The notes under the pieces are model-generated. The model was not told the DNA's origin and did no database searches. It was given only the letters and a program-made list of their open reading frames with translations. Of a stretch of 64,000 bases of DNA, positions 1 through 11,000 are shown in pieces (the first letter of the stretch is position 1; each line of letters begins with the position of its first letter). The translations under genes and the position numbers were made by a program. The DNA lies in contig NC_092628.1 in assembly GCF_039555335.1 (NCBI RefSeq), forward strand, positions 33,316,965 through 33,380,964, in the 5' to 3' direction. This DNA is from Amphiura filiformis (lineage: Eukaryota > Echinodermata > Ophiuroidea > Amphilepidida > Amphiuridae).

Positions 1-90
1 CTTCAAATCGTAGTACATGGAGAAATTTTGTTGTCGCCTGCTTCGCAGCTGAATGAAATGAATGAATGAATGAAATGATTAGCTGCTGTC
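1..90 (+). mobile_element. 3' end of an RTE-like LINE with a GAAT tail
   Basis: Reads WRNFVVACFAAE and stop followed by a (GAAT)n tail. This matches the C-terminus of the LINE at 28.3-29.7 kb (WRKLVVACSAAD). The rest of the element lies left of the window. Confidence 0.5.
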
Positions 91-149
91 CAATTGAGGA
101 GAAAATGAGGAAAAGAAAAGAAGGACCCTCCCTAATATAAGACTTTAAC

Positions 150-480
150 TAAATAAATGTTGGTATTTATACAGCGCCTTTCGCATGTGAACATGTACCA
201 AAGCGCTTTACATTTATTCCGCCGTTGTTAGAATATGTCAGCTGCCATACAATGCCCAAGGCATGCTCATACCTTTGGGCGGCGCTCAATGGACAGTATT
301 CATAACAGCTCCCCATTTCACACCTGGGTGGAGAGGAGTAATCGAGATAAAGTGCCTTACTCAAGGGCACAACCAGATGACGTCGCCGGGGCTCGAACCC
401 GCAACCTTCCGATTATGAGTCGTAGCCCGTTCCGCGTAGCCCGTTCCGCTATATGCAATGATAAAGGCAGAACAAGCACG
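150..480 (-). mobile_element. tRNA-derived SINE
   Basis: Minus-strand B box in GGCTCGAACCCGCAACC (plus strand, near 390) with a degenerate A box nearer 440. The body contains tacagcgcctttcgcatgtg and aaagcgctttaca, and the element has an AT-rich end near 150. The duplicated CGTAGCCCGTTCCG at 422-449 lies at its promoter end. Related head sequence occurs near 14400-14520. Confidence 0.6.
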
Positions 481-679
481 ACAAGCAATGCTGTAAAAAG
501 TAACACATACCAGAAGAATACGCAAGGAGAACAAGATAGCAAGAACATTTTGAAGAAGTTTTAAACATAACAGATTACCAGTCAAGCCAGTATCAGAGCT
601 GAATTAAATGACAATAATGACAGAGAGTACCGGAGTTTGATACCGGTAACGATTATGGAGGAGTCAGGAGGACATTAGT

Positions 680-1235
680 GATAAAAGTCTCGAAAGCAGA
701 AATCAAAGTAGCAGTTAGAAAGATGAAGAATGGAATAATCTGATGGTAAAGATGAAATGAGCTCACAGAATTTGATGTGGACATTCAAGTGGGATTACGT
801 TGACTTCTGTCCCAAGTAAAGTATTTGGAAGAGTGCTTATTGATAGAATTAGAGATGGAGTAAACAACAAGATGAGAGACGAACGAACTGGGTTTAGAAG
901 TGGAAGAAGTACATGCAGATTTTTTTACGGAACACAATTGAGGAAGTTGTATAGACAGTCAACATTATTATGTTACGTTTGTCGGACTTTAAAAAAGCAT
1001 TTGACCCCTGCATCAAGTAAACGTACCTGTGGAGGATTATGGAATTGCATCAAAGATGATAAGAATGGTCCAGATCTTGTATGAAGATAGCGAGTAAGTG
1101 CGCAGTGTTATAGGTGAAGGAGAGGAGTCGGAATGGTTTGTGGTAAAAACAGGTGTGAAGCAAGGAGACTCAAATATGTCCGGCTTTATTTTCTTGATTG
1201 TGGTGAGTTGGATAATGAAACATAAACGAAGAAAA
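680..1235 (+). mobile_element. LINE reverse transcriptase fragment, frameshifted
   Basis: Pieces of the RT fingers and palm in three frames: TSVPSKVFGRVLIDRI, TGFRSGRSTC, a SDFKKAF motif near 980 and TGVKQGDSNMSGFIFLIVVS near 1150-1210, followed by WIMKH. The YADD box is not reached. Multiple shifts make it non-functional. Confidence 0.75.
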
Positions 1236-2530
1236 ATATTGTAACGTATAGTTTAATAAACTAAAAAGCTAAAACCAATGTGTTAGGTGCTGTACCGTAC
1301 ATGTATTACAAAATAAGATATTTTTATTCACGCGATCAAAACCTTAGTCAGGACCGACCTCAGTCGCGACCGACGGAGTGAACGCATTGCGGAATGACAA
1401 CATAAGCGCTGGTATTAACAGAACGTTATACAATATGGCTTTAACGTCCATGAACAAAATTTAGCGGTCATTATCATGTTTACGTATGACAAGATAATAC
1501 ACTTTATATTATTCATAATTATATATATGCTTCCGTATCAGACAAAAGTATTAATCAATCATCACATGCATAATTACTATATGGGGCTAACCGGCCTCAG
1601 TGCTAAATTGGTACTTCAGGCATTTATCCCAGCAAAGGAAAAACGTTTTTAAAACGTTTTAAATTTATATTTTAGTGTTTGGATTTTATACAAATGTTTT
1701 AAAACGTTTTGTATGAAAACACACTGCGACAATATTTTTGAAATGTTTTTAAAATGTAATTGTAAATTATTTTTTGCAAACGTTTTTTGCCAAATAGTTT
1801 GTCAACACTTAAATATAAAACATTATGTTAGAATATATATGCCATTTATATAACCCGATATTCAAACGTTTTCTGGCAACCTTTTCTAAACATTTGCGAA
1901 TCATGGAATGATGTCTAAGACGCAGAGGTTTTGTGTTTGTAGGGTAGCCACCTTTGGTTATTCCTTCATGTAATTTTACACGAAAAGGGTTAGGGTTAGG
2001 ATTAGGGTTATTAGGGTTAGAATTAGGGTTATTAGGGTTCAAGCTAGGGTTAGGATTAGGATTAAGGTTAGGATTAGAATTAGCTTACACGAAATCATTA
2101 CATAACAGATCGACCCAACCTTTTCTTACCTTTCGCGAATAATGTTGATAATTTAGTGTTTGCTGGGTATTCCATTACCATAAAAGGACTAACAACTTCT
2201 AACGTCATATTATTATATATAGTTCATGTATTTTGAAAGGGACCTGTATCTATTCAACGCCCATGCCTATCCTTAATATTATTGTTTGTATGACAATGCA
2301 ATGAATGTCATGCCAAATTGCACCGCATCAAATAAATTTGTATTTTTTTTCTAAGTTGTTTTATAATGGACTAGAGAACCAATATTATAGGGCTAAAATT
2401 TATTGTTTTGGTTCTCGACCCTCCCTCCTCAATTTCTGTGATTTGGCCGTTTTTTGTTTTTAGATTCTTCAAATATTTTAAAACACTGGAATGCTTTAAG
2501 GGTGGTGCAATAATTATGTGTACCCCGGGG
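1236..2530. repeat. Gene-free AT-rich stretch with AAACGTTTT words and telomere-like repeats
   Basis: No coding signal. At 1645-1890 the self-complementary word AAACGTTTT or close variants recurs at least six times. At 1988-2085 there is an interrupted (TTAGGG)n-like tract with GATTAGGG variants. The rest shows nothing recognisable. Confidence 0.6.
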
Positions 2531-2544
2531 TGAATTATAGGGGG

Positions 2545-2665
2545 GGCAAAGATTTTTGGCAGGCCAAAAGGGGGGCAAGCATTTTTGGCAGGTCGAAAGG
2601 GGGGTCAAGCGATTTTTGGCAGGTCGAAAGGGGGGGCAAGCAATTTTGGCACAGATATTTTGGGC
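2545..2665. repeat. GGGGGCAAGC/TTTTTGGCAGG minisatellite
   Basis: Three to four units of about 36 bp (aaaggggggcaagcattttt, ggcaggtcg). Diverged units recur at 4316-4385 (ggcaggccgaaaggaggcc), suggesting two ends of one 1.8-kb repeat or two insertions. Confidence 0.7.
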
Positions 2666-2881
2666 ACCGTTTCTATATTACGACCTAAAAAGGCGTAGGA
2701 AAACGTTTTATGTTTTAATTAAAAGTTTCGTGTACATATTTAGTATATATCTTATTTTCTTGAAAAGAATCAAAGAAACATGCAAAAAGAATTCCCTGAA
2801 TGAATTATGGTAATTCGACATTGGGCAAGAGGTCCTGTCCGACATTCCGGGTGTCTTGATTTGTAAGTATGAGGCTTACAT

Positions 2882-3350
2882 GTACTGTAAAACTTAGAGT
2901 CATTAGAACACTTGACACTATAGTGTTCTGTTATGAAAAGATGTCTGCATATCCATACTAAAATTGGCCTTAAATAGTGTCTCCTTACCTAGCACTATCA
3001 CAAAAAGGAAACATTGTTACATTAATATTTGATTTCTAAAAATAAGACAACATTTTCAAAACTTAGAACACATGTAAAACCTTTTGAACACTTGACACGT
3101 GTTCTTATTTCCTTATGTCTTTCTTTGTTTCATTTGAACACTGGTGTTCTTGTAGTTTGAACACTGTATGATGTTCTGAAATATTTTAGAACACTTATTA
3201 CACATGTGTCATGTGTTCAACAGTATCTTATGAACACGTCTCAAGTGTTCACACTATAGTGTTCTCTAAATAAGCTGAACACGTGTCATGTGTTAAAAAC
3301 CGTTACATTAATGAACGCGTTCCATGTGTTCTGGCCAATGTTTACAGTGT
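2882..3350. mobile_element. Foldback element made of GAACAC/GTGTTC words
   Basis: About eight GAACAC and seven GTGTTC occurrences in 450 bp, often as imperfect palindromes such as gaacactggtgttct. Ends ACTGTAAA (2884-2891) and TTTACAGT (3341-3348) form a terminal inverted repeat like that of the 18.2-kb element. No coding content. Confidence 0.65.
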
Positions 3351-4729
3351 GACAAAGAAGGAGCAATAAACACTGCATGGGTACCGATCACTGTTTACGC
3401 CGAGCCGAAAAATGTCTGTTCCCCCTTTGCGTTCACCCATACATTATATCATTAATATCCTTCCCATTCCATCAAATTTCTTGTTCCCCTTTGTTTCCCA
3501 AATTAAATGCCTTCGGTATTCCTTTTCCTGAAAAACAAATCACCACGTGTTAACCACCGATTCTGCCATGGTGTTGATAACCATGATGAGTCAAGAGAAA
3601 AGAGCAGTTTAACTTTATAATCCAATGGAAACTAAAATTCCTTCATTTACCAAAACAAATTATTATTCAGGCACACAGAGACATGTGATTTCTAAAAAAT
3701 TCAGGTGCGCCAAATCTGTACCAGGTTCCTTTGTAGGAAAACACTCAACCATCAAGTTCATTTTACCTTTTTTTTATTTTTATTGAAAAGGTTGGTTCAT
3801 CCATGGCAGTAGAAATTGTTCGTTATTAAAGCTGCCTTGAAAGAGTTGTATAATTAGTTTGAACGCAAATAGGAGTTGTGCAATAATTATCTGCGGATCG
3901 AACAGCCAAAGGAGGTACGTCCGGGCCGGTGCCCCGGGTCCTGACGGCCCATGTGTTGCGATATATGTTCCGACGGGCGGCCCGTCGGGCACAATTCGCC
4001 AAATGCCAGTAAAAGAATTCTCTATCATTTATGGTCCGTTTAAAACCGAATTATATCAACTTTGCTAAGTCTTGAATGGATATGAAAATATAAATATTTA
4101 AGTTACATTTAATGTATAAAATACATTGCTGTCATTCGCCAATTAATTGTAATTGGTCATTAAACTTATATTATACGCCAGTAGCCTATGTCAAATTTAA
4201 TGACATGCATGTCTTGAAAGTTTTGAATGTAGAGCTTTTATACATAGATTATGAAACTGATCTTATCTCATTTTGTCAAAAATGGCTGATACGCATGTCT
4301 TGCGAGCGACGAATTATGGCAGGCCGAAAGGAGGCCACGCAAATTTAGCATGTCAAAAAGAGGGGACAAGAGATTTTTGGCACTCATTCTTAGGGTGACT
4401 TTAGAACAAACGATGTTATAAAAGGGAACCAATCTTTTCAATTTCGCATTATAGGTTTATAAAAGATAATTAATGTGAAAATGTAAAATATTATGGCTAT
4501 AATCAATAGATTTCGAGACGTTATCTATAGAAACGTTATTGGATTCCAGTATGCTTTCCTCCGATTGCTGGTACATTTTATTTTAGCCAGCATCCTTTGA
4601 ACTTATTAAATTAAAATAATATCACAGTGCGCTATTTAGAAAGTTACTTAAACCGTTAAATCGCATACGGCAGCTTTTAGCTGTTACAAGTTTTCTAACC
4701 ACTTATTTCACAGTTTATCATCAATCACC
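3351..4729. other. Gene-free stretch with a small GC-rich block
   Basis: Mostly AT-rich and featureless. At 3895-3995 a sharply GC-rich island contains the 19-base palindrome ccgacgggcggcccgtcgg (3970-3988) and reads GAPGPDGP on one strand; too short to call collagen. Diverged GGGGCAAG units lie at 4316-4385. Confidence 0.5.
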
Positions 4730-4867
4730 ATGGCCGCACAAAAGACTGCACAAACTATTTCATTTCACGATGTGAATAGGAAAAGGATAGACATACATGA
4801 AGAAGACTCCGAATATAAAGAAGATTTCCTCTTTTTCCTCATCCGAAGACTGATTGAGAATATTTGA
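4730..4867 (+). CDS. Short 45-codon ORF upstream of receptor exon 1, doubtful
   Basis: An ATG in a strong Kozak-like context (caccatggcc) opens 45 codons ending in TGA. The product (MAAQKTAQTISFHD...) is not recognised. The second half lies in a roughly 77-bp segment that is repeated imperfectly just downstream (about 4790-4867 and 4877-4955), so the ORF may be fortuitous. If transcription of the receptor begins upstream of it, it would be an upstream ORF in the 5' leader. A second out-of-frame ATG sits at 4961. Confidence 0.2.
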   Translation: MAAQKTAQTISFHDVNRKRIDIHEEDSEYKEDFLFFLIRRLIENI

Positions 4868-4955
4868 ATTGGAAAAAGACACCTAAATGAAGAAAACTCC
4901 GAATACTTGGGAACTTTTCCTCTTTTTCTTCATCCAAATACTAATTGAGAATATT
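4790..4955. repeat. Imperfect tandem duplication upstream of receptor exon 1
   Basis: Two 77-bp units sharing tgaagaaractccgaatay, cctctttttc, catccraa and ttgagaatatttg. They end 20 bp before the receptor start codon, so they would lie in the leader or the promoter. Confidence 0.7.
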
Positions 4956-4974
4956 TGCAAATGATAATTTCGCG

Positions 4975-5032
4975 ATGCTGCTGTTTGTGATTTTCTTTGT
5001 TTCACTATGGATACCGGGTTTACCACAAGAAG
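4975..5032 (+). CDS. Receptor exon 1: signal peptide
   Basis: ATG followed by MLLFVIFFVSLWIPGLPQE, a classic hydrophobic leader, ending at AAG|GTAAGA in phase 1. This start was chosen because it yields a signal peptide and a phase that fits the next SRCR exon. An out-of-frame ATG 14 bases upstream gives only a short peptide. Linkage to exon 2 is inferred across a very long intron. Confidence 0.6.
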
Positions 5033-8000
5033 GTAAGATAATTATGTTTGCTCCTATTATTATATAATTATTATTCAATCTTTTTTTTCTGGATCGTTCT
5101 CACAAAATTCGCGAATAGCTTTAGTGTTCCATAGTTAAAAGGTTTGTCAGTCCGAAAGTAGGTTCGCTAGTCCGAAAAAATTCAGTTCGCTAATTCGAAA
5201 CATGAAAAGGGATCGCTAGTCCGGTTAGGGTTAGGGTTATGGTCATGCAGGGTTAGGGTTAGGATTATAAGGTACTACCCGGGGGTACTAGCTAACTTTT
5301 TGGACTATAGCGTACCTCCATGACGATAGGACTATATATAGCAAACCTTAATTGTTAATAGTAGAAGCATGACGATATCCGAGTCAGTAAGTAAGCAACA
5401 AGTAACATACACTTTAATAGGCCTAGGCCGATACAATGTAGGCCTACCACTTCAGCAAAAAGGTTGCCGCGAAATTGTCGTGAGCACGTTGCATCAACAA
5501 CTAAATTGGAATCACTTGTTTAGTTTTATAATTATATAAATCGATGATACGGGATTAAGATTTGCTTTGCCTTGCAAATACATTGATAAATACATTAAAA
5601 AGTTAATTCTGTAGTGAAAGCACACATACACAGCATCCTCCACTACACCCCCCCTGCCACACACACACCACACCCAACGTACACCTTTACGAATAAACAG
5701 CCAAACAACATGAGCAGGAGCAACAAAATCAGTATTGCTCTATCTGGGTTTATTCTGGGCCGTCTGCTTTTCGGCTTGAGAAAAACAATAGCAATATTAA
5801 TAAAATCCACTGGATCAGAAAATTGAGATATAGCAATACAACAATTAATTTTAAATTATTACAGTATATAGCTTGTAATCACCTTTCAAGGTTATTTTAA
5901 AACAAGCCCAATTCAAAATCAAGGTAAATAATAAAATCAAAATCTGCCCGGAAAACCCTTTGAACCCGCCTCTATCTTGGTATTGTTTGGAACAATAGAG
6001 AGATCAGGCTCTTTTTCAATAAGTCTAATAGGGTTTTGGTAATTAGTAGAGCTCCTTTAAGATGTGAACTAAGCTTAAATAGAGTCAAGGCAGTCTGGCT
6101 TTCCAAAATGTCTTTGTGGGCATACCTAATGTAGATACCGTGTGACAATGATCACAGAAGAAATACCAGAGTATAGCACAAATCGGTCCCATAATCATAC
6201 ACCATGTACATGATGTATATAGCAATCCACAAATCTTCCAACAAAATCTTGCTGCTTCAGAGAAGTCCCGTTTCGAGATACAGCAATGTTCCTTTTCACA
6301 GCACATTCGACTGCTCTCATACAACATTATATTGTCTTCAGTTTGAACATAGAGAGTGAAGGAGAGGTACCGTCTGACTGTATGACCATGATGAGCCTAA
6401 AGATATATTCTCTGCCTAAATTTATTATGTTATCATGGGTAGAAGAGCATTACAATTTTGAAGAAGTTGCCACAAGAACAATGATTACAAACTATTGGTC
6501 ATAATTATAAAGTGAACCCCTCCCAACATGCCCAAGGATATCCCTTACAAATCACGGTGACAAATTTGGTACCATCAAAGATACCACATAAATGAATTAT
6601 GCTATCAAGGCTGCATGTGAATCCCTTTGTTTTATTTTGTTCATGATGTCATTGATTGTTTTGCTATTGATTAAATTAGATTAGATTAGGTACAAAACCA
6701 AAGACATAGGCCTATAGATTGCCACCAAAAAGAATTGTATAAAAATGTACTTAAGTACCGTATGTGTTGCGGTGCTAGCGCTATATATAACCAATCATAT
6801 AATTTAGGAATAAGACAAGGGAATGTGTTAACCCTTTTGTACTGGTTATATTGGTTGACATATCTGGCATTTTTGGTTATCGAACCGCTTCCATGCAGTG
6901 GCCTATTTAGCGCGAGAAAAAATTTTGTGAGTCCAAAGAACATGGACACTACAACTTCACAAATCATACTTAAACTGTTTTCACACGAAACAACTTGCCC
7001 TGGGCCGTCGGTCCCATATCAAACGACGATTCATTTACACTCTTAAACTACAAAAGCATAGAAAGTCCGTTACACATGCTACAGACTGATCTATTTAAAA
7101 ATCAAAATAAAATCATATCATGGCATTTAATATACTTATTTCTCTCGATCAGTCATACTTCATTATTGTTGATTCTATACCAAGATACGACATGTTGTCA
7201 ACCCAATACTCCGTAAACTATATGAAAATGAAAATAATTATCTTTATTAAAATACCGGTTGACCAACGATTGTCCTCTGTATTCATTGTTATATTGGATT
7301 GGCTTTGTGAAGACAATCAAACTTTGGTGGTAATAAAATAGATCATTCCACAATGACCCAATGATCACAGACTATTTAAACTTCACCGAAGGGTACGTGA
7401 ATATTAAGGCTCTCTGGTCAACGTGGGAACTTACAGCCTTCTTCAATGTTTGATACACCAGGGATTCGAGTTTCGACTAAACTTACGACGCATCGTAAGT
7501 TCTAAGCCAATCATATATAGTTTAGGATTAAGGCAAGGGAATGTGTTAACCCCTTTTGTATTGGTTATATTGGTTAACATAATGGCATTTCTTGTTATAC
7601 TTGAGCCGCTTCCTTGCAGTGGCCTATTTAGCACGAGAAAAAAACCTGTGAATCCAAAGAACGTGAACACTACAACTTTTCACACGAAAGCACCCCCGGT
7701 AAGCGAAATAAACAAGTATATTATAGGTCTCTAGTGTTGAAGTTTTATTTTTAATTTTCAATATACTATGATGATGGTTGTAAGAATTAATGTAAATGTG
7801 TGTTTTCGTGATTTATGCTATCAACAAGATCACATTAGTATTACGTCAACAATAAAAGTGTGGGAAACGATAGTGATTAAAGCAATAATTGTCTTATTTC
7901 TATAAATAAACCAACGGATTGGAAGTGGCATTTGTTGCATGACCGAAGGTTACTCCCTGTGCATTGCCTTTTACTTTGATAAACTGTTTAAAGTAAATAC

Positions 8001-11000
8001 TCAATTCTGCGAACTTCTATTGACCCTAAATGACGAAGACACGCACCATAGACAAAAATTTAAATTGTTATATAAACCGTACCAATCACGGCAAAACTAT
8101 ATTGCAAAAAATAACAAAGTATATGGTTTACACTTACACTGCAACACCTCGGGTACAGTATAGACTGAACCATGCTAACCTTTTAATTGTTTTTTTGCCA
8201 TGTTTGCTGTTGCCAAAATTAACATGTTGCAAGTTTCATATCATATTTCATGGGGATTTCATGTGAAATTATTACTGCATCACATAATCATGATAATATG
8301 GACATTTTAAGAATTTACCATTCCCACGACATCTATTTGCAAGTGCCTTCATGATTTGTTTACCTGGTCTTTATATTTATCATTGTCTATAACGGCACTT
8401 TTTATTTTTCTGTACTGAATGTATGCGTACCAAAGACTCATTTTAATGAGTCTTTGGTATCAGTGTAAAGCATCACAGAGCGAGCCCCTTCCCCTATTTA
8501 TAACCAGGAGATCATATAATTTCTGTTTACCGTGTCGGGTGGCAGTCACATTACATAAATTGGGTTCAAACTGAAACTTTCACATGGTCATATTTTGAAA
8601 ATCTGTCAATCAAAATGAATCAAAATTATACACAGTATTACTTCATTATTCTACTCTGATGAGATGTCAATATCTACACGCTTACCTTACTGACACAAAT
8701 GAACTAGAGCGATAACCGCACCATAGCTGAACCATGTGGCTTTGGCAGTATATTGTGAGAAGCTGGCATTTTGAAAACTTGACTTTTGATCTCTGTATGA
8801 CCCCCTTAATGACCTTAAATGAATTTTAAAATATTTAAAACATGTTAAGAATGTCATAAGGATCATTGCATTTAAATTTCAGGTCAATTGAAGCATTTTG
8901 TAAACTTGACCTTTGACCCCTTTATTGCCCCTTAATGAACTTAAATGAATTTCAAAATATTTTCAAGATGTTTAGAATGTCATAAGGATCATTGCATTAA
9001 AATTTGAGCTCAATCGTAGCATTTCGGAAAACTTGACCTTTGACCCCTTTATGACCCCTTAATGACCTTAAATGAATCTTAAAATATTTTTTAAATGTTT
9101 AGAATGTCATAAGGATCATTGCATTTAAATTTCAGCTCAATTGGAGCATTTTGAGAACCACGACCTTTGACCCCTTTATGACCCCTTAATGACCTTAAAT
9201 AAATTTTTAAATGTTTAAAACATGTTTAGAATGTCACAACGATCATTGCATTTAAATTTAAGCTCAATCGGAGCATTTTCAGTTAAAATGACCTTTTTTG
9301 ACCCCTGTGACCCCTGGATGAACTCCGACGTTTGGAAATATTTTTATTATATTCTTTATGTTTTCCTCTTTCATATGACACCACTCATGGGGTCATACCT
9401 TCGTGGCATTTAGAGATATGTCCATTTCAGACCAAATGGTTAGTCAGTAAGCTAGTAACTTAGTAAGTAAGCTAGTAACTTAGTAAGTAAGCTAGTAAGT
9501 AAGCTAGTAAGTAAGCTAGTAACATTCACACTTATAGGCTGATACCATTTCATGGTTCAGCAAAAATGCAATGGTATGGAACCGTAATGTATCACATGTA
9601 CGTCACAGCCTAGAAATTTCGTCAATTATACTTTACAGTTTTAGGCACGTGAAGAAATCAAAACAAATGAAGGTAGGCCTATTCGTGAGAGAGTGTTCGG
9701 GCGCACCGGGGTGTATATGTGAGCTTATGTGTCCGTGTTCGCCTATATCATGTATATCGGGGTGCTATGTGTTTATGTTCGTTGTATGCATGAGTGGCAG
9801 TGCTGCTATTTTTGTGAGGCAATCCTGAGACAGGAAAGTCCACATTGCTGTTACAATTGCTTCACACACACACACACACATCAAATGGGCTGTGACTGTG
9901 ACATGAGGTCTTGACCTTGTGAAAAAAGTTTCTTTTTGAGGCCAGTTTATATTAGAACATCAATGTGGTATGTTATATCATAGACCCTAGAAATTAATTT
10001 CCAGGGTCTATGGTTATGCACCTGCTTTTGTTCTTTATAGCTTTTGATATGTTACACTCTGTTGAGCAGCTAAATATATCCCCAAGAAAGGGCTGCATTC
10101 AGCATGTTCAGTTATTATTGTTTAGTCGATCCATATCATTTTATCTTGAACTTTCAGGAAATGATTTTCACATGATTCATGCTGAAATGTATAGCGCAAA
10201 ATTAATGTGGTTGACTCATTCAATTGTAGTTTTAAGTTCCAATTTATAATCATTATTCTCCAAGACACAATTTTCGAATTAAAAAAACAAAAGCAAAAAC
10301 CCTGCTGGTATGGTGGTAAGTAAAAGCTAAGTATAAACCCTTAGCCGTAAACCCCAAGTATGTAGAAATAGTTGATTTCGCCCTAAGTTCATTTCGCAAT
10401 TGTTTCGCATTTCCTCTTTGATTTAATATAAAGAATTCACCAAAGCTATGCCCTTCCATAAAACACAACGCATCTCCAGTGACCGCTCATATCATCATAA
10501 TGTGAGATAAATAATTGAGGCTAGGAACTAGAAGTAGACTGTTCGCAAACCGAAACATCAAAAATTGCGAAGCACAGGTGATTTGACGGTATGCACATAA
10601 TAGAATATAGAGTGGGAGGTTTTACCCTCTGGTATGCATTAATAATCATGATCATTGCCCTTAGATCTGGAGCCATGAACGTCACGCTAGCATGTGTTTC
10701 TATTGTGGTTTGAAAAGAGCTTTAAAATAACTAAAACGTGGGTTTTCCGTTTCCGGGGTTATCTAACATGTAAAAGGCAATCACAGTAAGGGGGCATCAA
10801 TATTATGCGGGCTTCTCCGAGGCGCGGAACGCTGAGGGGGGTGGGTGCGAGAGAAGCTTTTGAAAAGCATGGATTTTACATGGATTTAATTATGAATTAA
10901 CCTTAAAATGATGAATATGATGAATTTTACCCTAAAATTATAATTTTTACCCTAAAAATATGATTTTCCCCTTAAATTATTGGAAGGGGGTCTAGGGTAC

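Noticed and set aside
1954-2142. ORF with LGLGLGL from TTAGGG repeats
   Set aside because: Telomere-like DNA yields such peptides in one frame; no gene evidence.
3859-4068. Collagen-like GAPGPDGP reading in a GC-rich block
   Set aside because: One short Gly-x-y run without splice context; probably composition.
6735-7046. GIRQGNVLT resembling a reverse transcriptase motif
   Set aside because: Surrounding residues do not fit RT; kept only as a dispersed repeat.
8760-9310. CRISPR-like direct repeats
   Set aside because: Units are contiguous 127-bp tandem repeats without short repeats and unique spacers, in a eukaryotic intron.
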